In this document: one piece after another, positions 27,865 through 37,020 of the stretch
Position numbering within the stretch: the first letter of the stretch is position 1
Layout: every line of letters starts with the position of its first letter
NCBI GenBank assembly: GCA_020072565.1
Contig: JAIQGI010000051.1
Location: forward strand, 17,872 to 81,871
Length of the DNA: 64,000 nucleotides
Source: Terriglobia bacterium
Lineage (GTDB): Bacteria > Acidobacteriota > UBA6911
Direction of reading: 5' to 3'
The notes under the pieces: generated by a model
What the model was told of the DNA's origin: nothing
Database searches by the model: none
What the model saw: only the letters and a program-made list of their open reading frames with translations
Made by a program: the position numbers and the translations under genes

Positions 27865-30798
27865 ATGAGAGCAATGAGGAAGATCGGGAGAGGGCTTCTT
27901 TACTCGGTTGCAGTGCTGGCCCTGGGAACTGGTGCGCCCGGTCCCACGATTGCAGAAGAGCCCCTGGTATCCATTGTGGCAGACCGCGCGCCAGCAGCGC
28001 CGGCGATCCATGGTCTGGAAAAAATGATGGCCGCCTTGCGTGCAGGAAGCATCGCGTGCGAGAAAGTGACAGCCCTGGAAACCGCTCGTGGAAACACGCT
28101 GGTTGTCGTCGGACTTGGCGATGGCGAGGGCCCTGCAGCGCAATTGCTGAAAACCGCCGGTCTGCCGAAACCGCAGGGAGCGGAAGCGCTCATGATCCGG
28201 CGCATCCCCTGGAAAGGCAAATCCGTCCTGTTGATCACCGGAGCCGATGCTCGCGGCCTGATGTATGCCGAGCTGGATGTTGCCGATCGCATCGGGTGGA
28301 GCAGCGACCGCAAAATGCCTTTCAGCGAGGTGCGCGACACGAGCGAAAAGCCGGACGCGCCGCAACGCGCCCTTTCCATTTACACGATGAATCGGGCCTA
28401 TTGGGAGAGCCGGTTCTACGACGAGGCTTACTGGGCACGTTATCTGGATATGCTGGCGCAGAACCGCTTTGACTCGCTGGTGGTAATCTTCGGTTATGAG
28501 AACGGAGGATTTCTCGCTCCCTGCTATCCGTATTTTTTCGATGTGGAGGAGTTTCCGGATGTGCGCATGGTCGGCATCACCCGCGAACAGCAGCAGCGCA
28601 ACCTGGCCGCGTTAAACCGCCTCATCCAGATGGCGCATGATCGCGGAGTGGATTTCACCGTAGGGATCTGGGACCACATCTACCGCGGCGGCGTTCAGGG
28701 CGGCGGCCTGGCCGGCGCAGACGAAGCAACCCGGAGACCCACACCCGGCCTGGTGTGGGGTGTGACCGGAGACAACCTCATCCCCTACACCAAAGCTGCA
28801 CTCGCAAAGTTCATCCGTGCCGTGCCGGATCTCGATGCGATCCAGTTTCGGATGCACGACGAATCCGGCCTCAAGCCGCAAGAGCAGCTGGAGTTCTGGC
28901 GGAGCGTTTTCCGGATGATGAAAGAGAACGCCCCGAAGCTGCGGCTGGATCTGCGCGCCAAGGGGCTGCCGGATTCCGTGATCGAAGCGGGCCTCGATAT
29001 CGGCGTTACGTTCCGTATCACCACCAAGTATTGGATGGAACAGATGGGAATGCCGTTCCATCCCACGCACATCAACACGGAGGACCAATCCAACCGCCGG
29101 CACAGCTACGCCGACTTGTTGCGCTATCCGCAAAAGTACCAGCTTCACTGGCGGCTCTGGCCCGGCGGCACGGCACGCGTGTTGCTGTGGGGCGATCCGG
29201 AGTATGTGCGCCGATTCGTCGGCAGCACGCACCTCTACGATGGTGATGGTTTCGAAGTAAACGAGCCGCTCACCACGAAAATGGAAGCGCAGCCGCATGA
29301 TATGAAGCCGTTTGAATTGCTTAAGCCACAATACCGCTACTACGATTATGAGTTCGAGCGCTATTGGCATTTCCTTCAGGTCTTCGGCCGCATCGGCTAC
29401 AGTCCCGGCACACCCGCGGAGGTGTGGCAGCGTGAATTTGAAAGGCGCATCGGCAAAGAAGCCGCGCCCTACCTGGAGAAGGGATTGCATCAGGCGAGCT
29501 GGGTTCTGCCGCGCATCGTCGCGTCCTGTATTCCTTACAGCTATTTCCCGATGACCCGCGGCTGGGTCGAAAAAGAGCGGATCGGGGATCTCCCTTTTTA
29601 CGCCATGGCGCAGGGAAGTGACATTCAGCAGTTCGCCTCCTTCGACGAGGAGGCACAGAACCTGATCGCCGGCAATGACACGGCCAAGACGCGGCCGCCC
29701 GAAACCAGCCGTTGGTTTGCTCAGGCGGCCAGGGAGATCGACACCGATGTCGCCGAAGCCGAAAAACGCATCGGCAGCCATCGGAACAAAGAATTTAACT
29801 CCACCATCATTGACCTGAAGATTCTGGCTGGTCTTGCTCTGTACCATGCCCGCAGAATCCCTGCTGCTGTCAGCTACCGTCTCTTCGAGCGGACAAAAGA
29901 TGTCGGTGCGCTTGATGACGCCATCGCTCAGGAGCGCAATGCCGTCGAGGCCTGGAGAGGACTCGTGGCTGCTGCCGGCGACGTCTACGCCGATGACCTG
30001 ATGATGGGCCTGCGCAGTTCGGGCTTGTGCGGCCATTGGAGAGATGAACTCGCCGCTCTTGAAAAGGGTCTCAGTGCCTTGGAGCGCCGGCGGCAGGAAT
30101 TTCGTCCCGCCGGCACGACCACGAATCTTCAGATCGCGCATGCGCCGGTACGCCGCCTGCAACCGGGGGAAGAATTTGCAGTGCGCGCAACGGTCAGCGG
30201 ACCGAATCCGATCGCAAAGGTGCGCGCGGCCTATCGCTTCGCGCCCGGTGAGTACCGCTATGTCGACATGAAGCCGGCCGGACCGTGGTTTTACACCGCT
30301 GCGATTGCCGTCCCGGCGCGCACGAGCCGACTCGAGTATTTCATCGAAGCATCGGACGAAACCGGCAAACAATCGAGCTTCCCGGCTGCTGGATCACAGC
30401 CTGTTGCGGTGATCACGGGCGGCGACGTCGAACCGCCGCTCGTGATTCATCGGCCGGTCACGAGCGCTCCGGCAGGCAAGCCTCTTGCCATCGTCGCACA
30501 GGTGCAAGACCCTTCCGGGGTGAAATGGGTCCGCTTGCGCTACCGCAACGTCAATCAGCAGGAAGACTATCGGACCCTGCCGATGCTGCCTGCCGGCAGA
30601 AGGGGGCAATATCAGGCCGTTGTGCCCGCCGAGAGCCTCTCCTCAAAGTGGGATTTCATGTATCTGATCGAGGTGATGGATAACCAGGGCAACGGGAGGA
30701 TCTATCCCGATTTCAACAAGGAAACGCCCTATGTGGTCGTTCGATTAGCACGCTCAAAGATGGCACCGCAGATGCGCGCGGATGCAGGCGGACGATGA
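27865..30798 (+). CDS. Large exported glycosidase-like protein, GH20/GH67-type N-terminus
   Basis: A 977-residue exported protein. After a signal peptide, residues about 30-140 look like the alpha/beta domain that precedes the catalytic barrel in GH20, GH67 and GH84 enzymes (LVVVGLGDGEG, then ITGADARGLMYAELDVADRI). The centre is a probable TIM barrel (LDMLAQNRFDSLVVIFGYEN, DFTVGIWDHI, AIQFRMHDESG). Two beta-sandwich modules close the protein (residues about 770-860 and 865-960; EYFIEASDETGK and MYLIEVMDNQG). No catalytic pair could be assigned, so it is glycosidase-like only. ATG 27865 has GGAGAAG upstream; longer starts lack a signal. The next gene (GH39) begins 22 bp later, so the two are an operon. 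Confidence 0.7.
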   Translation: MRAMRKIGRGLLYSVAVLALGTGAPGPTIAEEPLVSIVADRAPAAPAIHGLEKMMAALRAGSIACEKVTALETARGNTLVVVGLGDGEGPAAQLLKTAGLPKPQGAEALMIRRIPWKGKSVLLITGADARGLMYAELDVADRIGWSSDRKMPFSEVRDTSEKPDAPQRALSIYTMNRAYWESRFYDEAYWARYLDMLAQNRFDSLVVIFGYENGGFLAPCYPYFFDVEEFPDVRMVGITREQQQRNLAALNRLIQMAHDRGVDFTVGIWDHIYRGGVQGGGLAGADEATRRPTPGLVWGVTGDNLIPYTKAALAKFIRAVPDLDAIQFRMHDESGLKPQEQLEFWRSVFRMMKENAPKLRLDLRAKGLPDSVIEAGLDIGVTFRITTKYWMEQMGMPFHPTHINTEDQSNRRHSYADLLRYPQKYQLHWRLWPGGTARVLLWGDPEYVRRFVGSTHLYDGDGFEVNEPLTTKMEAQPHDMKPFELLKPQYRYYDYEFERYWHFLQVFGRIGYSPGTPAEVWQREFERRIGKEAAPYLEKGLHQASWVLPRIVASCIPYSYFPMTRGWVEKERIGDLPFYAMAQGSDIQQFASFDEEAQNLIAGNDTAKTRPPETSRWFAQAAREIDTDVAEAEKRIGSHRNKEFNSTIIDLKILAGLALYHARRIPAAVSYRLFERTKDVGALDDAIAQERNAVEAWRGLVAAAGDVYADDLMMGLRSSGLCGHWRDELAALEKGLSALERRRQEFRPAGTTTNLQIAHAPVRRLQPGEEFAVRATVSGPNPIAKVRAAYRFAPGEYRYVDMKPAGPWFYTAAIAVPARTSRLEYFIEASDETGKQSSFPAAGSQPVAVITGGDVEPPLVIHRPVTSAPAGKPLAIVAQVQDPSGVKWVRLRYRNVNQQEDYRTLPMLPAGRRGQYQAVVPAESLSSKWDFMYLIEVMDNQGNGRIYPDFNKETPYVVVRLARSKMAPQMRADAGGR

Positions 30799-30820
30799 CA
30801 GGTATCTCAGGAGGAAGATG

Positions 30821-32506
30821 ATGAAGAGACTCGCAGCCGGCTGGCTGTTGTTGTGCGCGGCCATCCTGGAGACGGCGGTGCCGGGGCAAGGCAACCAGGA
30901 TGTCGTAACCATCACTGTCGACGCTTCGCAACCCGGCGCGCCGTTGCGGCAGGTCTGGCCTTTCTTCGGTTTCGACGAGTGCAACTACGCCACGGCGCCG
31001 AATGCGCGCGCTCTGATGAAATCGTTGGGCGCCTCGCAGCCGGATCCCGTGTACATCCGCTCGCATTTTCTGCTTAACACCGGCAATGGCGTCCCCGCGC
31101 TCAAGTGGGGTTCGACGAACGCCTACACAGAAGATGTTGCCGGGACTCCTGTCTATGACTGGAAGATCATGGACGGCATTTTCGATTCGATCGTGAACTC
31201 GGGTGTGAGGCCGCTCGTCGAAATCGGTTTCATGCCCAAGGCGCTGTCCGTCAAACCTGATCCTTATCAACACGTATATCCACCGAATCAATGGGCCGGC
31301 TGGGCCTTCCCGCCCAACGATTATCAAAAATGGGCAGGCCTGATCCGCGAGTGGGCGCGCCACAGCGCTGCTCGTTACCGCGGGGCGGAGGCCACATGGC
31401 TCTGGGAGTTGTGGAATGAGCCGGATATTTTCTATTGGCAGGGGACGTTCGACGAATACTGCAAGTTGTTCGACTATACCGAGAATGCGCTCCACGGGGT
31501 GCTGCCGAAGGCCATTTTGGGCGGGCCGCACACGACCAGCCCTTCCTATCGCAGGCCGGCAGCCTGGCTGCGTGATTTCCTCGAGCACTGCCGCAGCGGC
31601 GTGAATTCTGCCACGGGGAAAACCGGCACGCGCCTGGATTACGTGGGATTCCACTCCAAAGGCTCCACTTCCTTTGTGAATGGCCATGCGCGCACGAACC
31701 TCGCGGGCAACCTGGCCAACAACAAGGCCGGTTTCGAGATCGTGGCCGGATTCCCGGAATACAAAAACACGCCGATCATCATCGGCGAATGCGATCCGGA
31801 GGGCCTGGCCGCTCAATCCTCGACCGTTCAGCCTGCCAATGGCTACCGCAACGGCAGCGCCTATGCGGCTTACGAGGCAGCGATGATGAAACACACCCTC
31901 GACCTGGCCGAGCGAACAGGCGTGAACGTGAAAGGCATCCTGACGTGGGCCTTTATGTTCGAGGGGAGAGACTATTTCGAGGGGTTCCGCACGCTGGCAA
32001 CCAACGGCATCCACAAGCCGGTGCTCAATGTGTTTAAAACGCTGGGAATGCTCAAGGGGAAGCGTATCCGGCTGGCCAGCAGCGGCGCGTTGGGCGTGGA
32101 TAAGATCATCGCGGAGAAAGTCATCGGGCAACCGGACATCGACGGCTTGGCCACGGCATCCGCCGATGCTGCGCAGATCATTCTCTGGAACTATCACGAC
32201 GATGTCGCGGTTGCTCCCGCGGCGGCCATACGGATGTCGGTTCGTGCGCCGGATGCTTCCATCAAGCGTGCCCGAGTCACGCATTACCGGATCGACGAAA
32301 CCCACAGCAACGCATACACCCGGTGGCTGCAGGCCGGCAGCCCCAAAGCACCGACTCCGGAACAACTCGCTGAATTTAAAAAGGCCGGACAGCTGGAGCT
32401 TTTTGAAGCGCCCAGAACCATCGAGCTGAAGAGCGGGCAGCTGCCGCTGGAATTTGAACTGCCGCGCCTGGGCGTTTCGTTCATCGAAACCAGATGGATT
32501 CGATGA
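30821..32506 (+). CDS. Exported GH39-type glycosidase (beta-xylosidase-like)
   Basis: A 561-residue exported enzyme of the GH39 clan, whose members cleave beta-xylosides or alpha-L-iduronides with retention. The acid/base motif LWNEPD and the nucleophile segment IIIGECDPEG are both present at the ends of the expected strands, and a beta-sandwich closes the protein. ATG 30821 lies six bases after AGGAGG; the adjacent ATG at 30818 is too close. The signal peptide is KRLAAGWLLLCAAILETAV. It is the second gene of a pair with the large glycosidase-like protein. Xylose-containing glycans are a natural guess but unproven. Confidence 0.85.
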   Translation: MKRLAAGWLLLCAAILETAVPGQGNQDVVTITVDASQPGAPLRQVWPFFGFDECNYATAPNARALMKSLGASQPDPVYIRSHFLLNTGNGVPALKWGSTNAYTEDVAGTPVYDWKIMDGIFDSIVNSGVRPLVEIGFMPKALSVKPDPYQHVYPPNQWAGWAFPPNDYQKWAGLIREWARHSAARYRGAEATWLWELWNEPDIFYWQGTFDEYCKLFDYTENALHGVLPKAILGGPHTTSPSYRRPAAWLRDFLEHCRSGVNSATGKTGTRLDYVGFHSKGSTSFVNGHARTNLAGNLANNKAGFEIVAGFPEYKNTPIIIGECDPEGLAAQSSTVQPANGYRNGSAYAAYEAAMMKHTLDLAERTGVNVKGILTWAFMFEGRDYFEGFRTLATNGIHKPVLNVFKTLGMLKGKRIRLASSGALGVDKIIAEKVIGQPDIDGLATASADAAQIILWNYHDDVAVAPAAAIRMSVRAPDASIKRARVTHYRIDETHSNAYTRWLQAGSPKAPTPEQLAEFKKAGQLELFEAPRTIELKSGQLPLEFELPRLGVSFIETRWIR

Positions 32507-32645
32507 AAACTCATAAGCATACCTGTGCCCATGGCGTTCACCTGCAGAACGAAGGAGAAATCACCCGCTGCTCCCAAGAACTCTCCGCCGCCCGGTGGAC
32601 CCGCTTTTAAGATTCAAGGCGATAAAACAAAGTAAACCTCGAAGG

Positions 32646-32692
32646 CTCCAAGGCTCAAAGATCTCAAAATTGAGTTTCTCTGAGCCTTGGAG
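32646..32692. repeat. Inverted repeat CTCCAAGGCTCA
   Basis: Perfect 12-bp arms at 32646-32657 and 32681-32692 in the space between two converging genes. It could fold in the transcript of the GH39 gene and mark its 3' end. Related wording occurs at 5280-5340 and 20087-20172. Confidence 0.7.
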
Positions 32693-32794
32693 TCTTTGAG
32701 GTTCAAACTCCTTTTCGCGCAAAAACATACCTGGGCAGGTAGCCTGCAAGCTTGCCGATGGAGTAGCGCGCGGGAGGCGCGGTCGCACCTGTGC

Positions 32795-32832
32795 AAAAAA
32801 ACTGGGCCAAGTCCCCGGAGGACCTGGCCCAG
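32795..32832 (-). terminator. Factor-independent terminator of the TonB receptor gene
   Basis: On the minus strand, 27 bases after the receptor stop, a 13-bp stem (CTGGGCCAGGTCC pairing with GGACTTGGCCCAG, one mismatch) with a five-base loop is followed directly by seven T. This is a textbook intrinsic terminator for the gene ending at 32859. Confidence 0.9.
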
Positions 32833-32858
32833 CACTACATACCAAAGATGAGGCGGAT

Positions 32859-35800
32859 CTAGAACGAAATCGCCAGGCGGAATTCGATCACCCGCGGACC
32901 GTTCGATGCGCCGGTGGTAGTCGCCCAGCCGCTGCCACGAACGCCGCCGCTGGGTGGGTTTCGGAAGATCGGGTGATTGAAAGCGTTCAGGAACTGCGCC
33001 TGGAACGTAAGCCGCGACCGTTCGGTGATCGCAACTGCCTTATTGAGGCTCATGTCGCATTCGAACGAGCCGGGGCCATAGATATAAAACGCGCCGACGT
33101 ATGTGCCGGGCGTGGTGTTGGCTGTAATGTACTGCGTATTGGCGCCGACACCTACGGTCCGGTACTTGGGATCGATCATCTGGACAAAGTTGGCGCTGGT
33201 TTTAAACACTCCGACGGCATTCTGGAGGTCCTCCCTGGTGATTCCGTTGAGGTTCAGGCCGCCATCGGCAAGGTTGTTGAACGTGGTGTAGCCGCCAGTG
33301 ATGCGGCCGGGGGATCCGCTCCGGTACGTCATAATCGTGCCGACGTTCCAGCCGCCGATGACCCTGTCAAGCGGGCCTTTTCCATTGAAGAACATCTTCC
33401 CGGACCCGAAGGGCAAGTCCACGTACCCGGAGATGTTGAAGACATGGCGAATGTCTATTGTTGGCCCATAGCTCTCCCGGAGATTACGCAGGGTATATGT
33501 GGTGTAGGCGCCAGTCCAGTCGTTCCCCCCAGCGGTCCCCCCCGGGTCTACGCCCAGACCGTGGCTCCAGGTGTAATTGGCATTGAACTGCAGGCCGTGC
33601 CAGTACTGCTGGCGGAAATCAACCTGCATGGCGTTGTAATTGGAATAGCCCGGATCCGTCATCACCGTGACCGGGATCCCCGACCCGTACGGATTGGCCT
33701 GGAAGAAATTGATCGGGTAGCCTGCACCCGCCCCCGTATATCCCATGCGGGCGCAGGGAGCGAAGGAGGACCCCACCAGGTTGCAGAAGTACGGGACCGT
33801 GCCGTAGGTGGTGAGCACATTTGCCATCCCGCCGACAGAGCCGGTGTTCAGGGTTGTGATGAAGGAAGCGCGCCTGAACTCGCTGCTCGTCTGCGAACCG
33901 TTCCGGTCTCCCGTGAAAGCCGCCGTCAGGATCGGCAGAGCCACCGTGCCGCCAGCAGGATTGAGGTTGGCGAACGAGATAGTGCCGTTGGCGGCGTTGA
34001 TGGCCAGGTTTTTCTGGGCGTTCTTGAAATCCTGGAGGAACCCGTTCTCGAACACATTGACCTCGTTAACGTTTAACGACAGCCACTGGTGCACGACGCG
34101 GTTTCCGTTGTAGCGGACTTCAAGGGCACGCGATTTACCCAGCCTTTGCTGAATGCCAAAAGTCCAGCTCATCGTGTACGGCTGACGGATGTTGTAATCC
34201 ATCCCGTTGATGCCGTTCCCCTGGGAACTGTTGTTGAACGTGAAATTTCCCGCGGGAATGGACTTTTGATAGGACGGCGGATCGTACGAAAACGATGGGA
34301 AGGGTTGCCCAAGGAAGAGACTGCCCGGGGCAAAACTTCCCGGCGCGGTGCTGTTCCGTGCCGTCGCCGTATAGAATTGGTAGTAGAACGAGCCGTAATC
34401 GGTCGCATTGTTCCAGAAATACTGGTACGGTACCGTATAGTTGCGATACGAGAAGCTCGTGCGGATTACGGTGTTGCCCTCACCGAAAATCTTTTTCAGG
34501 AAACTGTTCCCGAACTTCGGGCTCCAGGCGATCCCCAATGACGGCTGCGGCGTGACGTACCAGCTGTTATAAGGATTCGCAATCTCATCGATCGTCGGAT
34601 TCATGTTGCCGGTGAGAGTGCCGGGCTTGAAAAGATTGCCGACGCCGGAAGGCCCCCAGATCGAGGACAAGGTGGCGCTGTGATACAATCCATTCAGGTC
34701 TGTGCTCGCCGCGGTGAAATCCCAGCGGAAGCCGGCGTTAATGGTCAGATTCGGCAGCATGTGCCAGGCGTCCTGGATGAATATCCCCCCTGCCTTGGCG
34801 AGTTCGTTCAGATCGAAGTGCCCCAACGGCTTCTGGATGTATTGAGCGCTTTTCTTGTCGTACTTGTACATCCCCGTCATGTAGGAGACGCGCCCGGTCA
34901 GCAGCGCATACAGGCTGCGCGCAGTGCCCTGTTGGTTCGTATTCGAAAAAGGCAATGGCTGGTAGCTGCCCGCATTGGTCAAGGCATTGACAGCGGGATC
35001 TCCGACATCCATCCCGACGTTCTGCCACGTAGGCTCCGCTCCATTCCAATATTTATCCTGCTCACGATAAGCCGAGAACCCAAAACTGAGCGCGTGCTTT
35101 CCCTTCTGCCAGTTGAGCGTATCGGCAAGGGTCCAGACGGGATAATACGTGGGGATCGGATAACTATATGTCATCGGCGAAGTGACCAACGGCCAAGTCA
35201 CGTCTAAGGGATGTGCACCCCAATCGTAGGTGGTAAAGCCATTCTGGGCATACGGATACAGGTAGCCTAACCGGAAGGCATTGAGCATCGTATTCGTTGC
35301 CGTCCAGTCAATCCCCAGCGAACCGGAGATGTTATTGGATTTAAAACCACCAGCCCTGTCAGTAAACTCCTGTCCCGGGAAAAGGGGAGCTCCGGAAGTC
35401 GGTTGTGACCTCTTGGTCTGGTTCGCGGTCACGCTGAAGCGCCATTTTGAAACGGGGGAGTAATCCACGCGGAACGTCGGGAACCAGCGTATGTCTGGAT
35501 TCGGCGTTTGCCAGTTGATCGCATTCGTGAGCAGGTCGGTGTTGGGGGTGCTTGTCGCCCCGACGATGGCACTGTTGATGAGTGCCAGCTGAGCGGCTAT
35601 CACACTGTTCGTGGTGTTCGAAAGCGTGGGGTCATAGGCTTTGGCTAATTGAAGCACGTTGACGGTATGGCTCTGCCCGTCCGAACCGACGTAGGTATAA
35701 TTTCCTGCCTGCCCGGCCGGATTCAGGACAGTGGCGCCTCGGGTCGAAGTGCCCGGCTGCCGCGAGGTGGCGAGGCTGAAAAAGAAGAACAGCTTGTCCT

Positions 35801-36668
35801 TGAAGACCGGACCACCGACGTTGCCGCCAAAATCGTTCAGCTTGATCCTCGCCCTGGGGACGCCGCGGGCATTGCCGGACCAGGTGTTGGCGTTCAGCCA
35901 ATCGTTGCGGAGATCCTCGAAGAAGCTGCCGTGCCACGTGTTGGTCCCGCGTTTGGTTGTATAGTTGACTTGCATGGCGGCCGCGCCGAAGCCCTGGTTT
36001 TCGTCGAGCTGGGCGGTCTGCACCGTCATCTCCTCGATGTTCTCCAGCCGGACGCTGACGCTCGGCTGGGAATTGCCGCCGAACTTCATGCGGCTCGTGC
36101 TGCTGATGACGCCATCTATGTTGTTGCCCTGGGCGGCCGTCGGCAGACCATTCCACGTGCCCGTATACCCGGGAACATAGCGTGTAAACTGGCCAATGTC
36201 GCGGCCCTGGAGAGGCAAGGAGCCGATGTTTTTGACATCAATGGTCGAGCCAATGGCCACGGCCGTCGTCTCCACAACCGGCGTTGCGGCCTCGACGGTG
36301 ATCACCTCAGTCGGCGCACCGACCTGCAAAGCCGCCAGGATATCGGTGGCCTTGGTCGCCGCGACGGTCACCTCGTCGTACACTGTATTCCGGAAACCTT
36401 TGCTGGAAATCGTCAGCTTGTACTTGCCAACCGACAGGTTGGGAAAAGTGTAGGTGCCTGCGCTCGTGGTCACGGCATTACGGATTTCGTTCGTCGCCAG
36501 ATCGACGAGCTCCAGCACGGCATTCGGCACCACCTTCTCCTGTGGGTCAAGCACGGTGATATTGATTCGCCCGCGGGTTTCCTGTCCCCACACGGGCGCC
36601 GTTAGAGCCAAAACGATAAGCCCAATCGTGATACAGAACAGACTCCTTTCGAAAAACCAGCGCGACAT
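32859..36668 (-). CDS. Oar-like TonB-dependent receptor with carboxypeptidase-regulatory domain
   Basis: A 1269-residue outer-membrane receptor for import of a large or scarce solute, energised by TonB. After the signal peptide (CITIGLIVLALTAPVWG) comes a carboxypeptidase-regulatory-like beta-sandwich (residues about 30-115, GTYTFPNLSVGKYKLTI), then a plug domain (SLPLQGRDIGQF, NNIDGVISS) and a long beta-barrel ending FRLAISF, the terminal aromatic typical of outer-membrane barrels. AGGAGG lies six bases before ATG 36668. A sigma-70 promoter with flanking repeats lies upstream and a terminator downstream, so it seems to be a single-gene unit. The ligand is unknown; nearby glycosidases hint at oligosaccharides. 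Confidence 0.93.
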   Translation of the reverse strand: MSRWFFERSLFCITIGLIVLALTAPVWGQETRGRINITVLDPQEKVVPNAVLELVDLATNEIRNAVTTSAGTYTFPNLSVGKYKLTISSKGFRNTVYDEVTVAATKATDILAALQVGAPTEVITVEAATPVVETTAVAIGSTIDVKNIGSLPLQGRDIGQFTRYVPGYTGTWNGLPTAAQGNNIDGVISSTSRMKFGGNSQPSVSVRLENIEEMTVQTAQLDENQGFGAAAMQVNYTTKRGTNTWHGSFFEDLRNDWLNANTWSGNARGVPRARIKLNDFGGNVGGPVFKDKLFFFFSLATSRQPGTSTRGATVLNPAGQAGNYTYVGSDGQSHTVNVLQLAKAYDPTLSNTTNSVIAAQLALINSAIVGATSTPNTDLLTNAINWQTPNPDIRWFPTFRVDYSPVSKWRFSVTANQTKRSQPTSGAPLFPGQEFTDRAGGFKSNNISGSLGIDWTATNTMLNAFRLGYLYPYAQNGFTTYDWGAHPLDVTWPLVTSPMTYSYPIPTYYPVWTLADTLNWQKGKHALSFGFSAYREQDKYWNGAEPTWQNVGMDVGDPAVNALTNAGSYQPLPFSNTNQQGTARSLYALLTGRVSYMTGMYKYDKKSAQYIQKPLGHFDLNELAKAGGIFIQDAWHMLPNLTINAGFRWDFTAASTDLNGLYHSATLSSIWGPSGVGNLFKPGTLTGNMNPTIDEIANPYNSWYVTPQPSLGIAWSPKFGNSFLKKIFGEGNTVIRTSFSYRNYTVPYQYFWNNATDYGSFYYQFYTATARNSTAPGSFAPGSLFLGQPFPSFSYDPPSYQKSIPAGNFTFNNSSQGNGINGMDYNIRQPYTMSWTFGIQQRLGKSRALEVRYNGNRVVHQWLSLNVNEVNVFENGFLQDFKNAQKNLAINAANGTISFANLNPAGGTVALPILTAAFTGDRNGSQTSSEFRRASFITTLNTGSVGGMANVLTTYGTVPYFCNLVGSSFAPCARMGYTGAGAGYPINFFQANPYGSGIPVTVMTDPGYSNYNAMQVDFRQQYWHGLQFNANYTWSHGLGVDPGGTAGGNDWTGAYTTYTLRNLRESYGPTIDIRHVFNISGYVDLPFGSGKMFFNGKGPLDRVIGGWNVGTIMTYRSGSPGRITGGYTTFNNLADGGLNLNGITREDLQNAVGVFKTSANFVQMIDPKYRTVGVGANTQYITANTTPGTYVGAFYIYGPGSFECDMSLNKAVAITERSRLTFQAQFLNAFNHPIFRNPPSGGVRGSGWATTTGASNGPRVIEFRLAISF

Positions 36669-36805
36669 TAGAGCCTCCTTTCAGCAGAAAGCAACGTGAC
36701 GAGTATGATGGAGTGAATGCCAGGGACCCCAAAGAACGTAAGATGACTGATAGTGATCGGGAGAACCGACCGCCACGATGCCTGGGGGTGTTGATACAAG
36801 CACCT

Positions 36806-36911
36806 GCATACAAAATGTCCTGCTTACGCAGCTTTTAGCAGGGAGCATACGAGCGCTGGATGATAACGTCAAGACATTTCTTGCGAATCCTAAATAAATA
36901 TTTTTGTATGC
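36806..36911. promoter_or_regulatory. Inverted GCATACAAAA sites flanking the receptor promoter
   Basis: GCATACAAAA at 36806-36815 and its complement (TTTTTGTATGC) at 36901-36911 sit on either side of the receptor promoter, one just downstream of the expected start and one upstream of the -35 box, 85 bp apart. Paired, spaced operators of this sort suit a looping or two-site regulator. No regulator gene was seen nearby. Confidence 0.45.
36844..36872 (-). promoter_or_regulatory. Sigma-70-type promoter of the TonB receptor gene
   Basis: On the minus strand TTGACG (36872-36867), a 17-bp spacer, then TATGCT (36849-36844). Transcription would begin near 36837 and give a leader of about 170 bases before the receptor ATG. 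Confidence 0.6.
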
Positions 36912-37020
36912 CCTTGGGCCCTTGCGGCAGACTGAAAATCCTTTTCCCTTGTTCCGTTGGTCCTCGGCGCTTAGAATCAGCGAGCTTGAGCTGAGTTGTG
37001 AGGCGCTATCAGTGAGCAGT

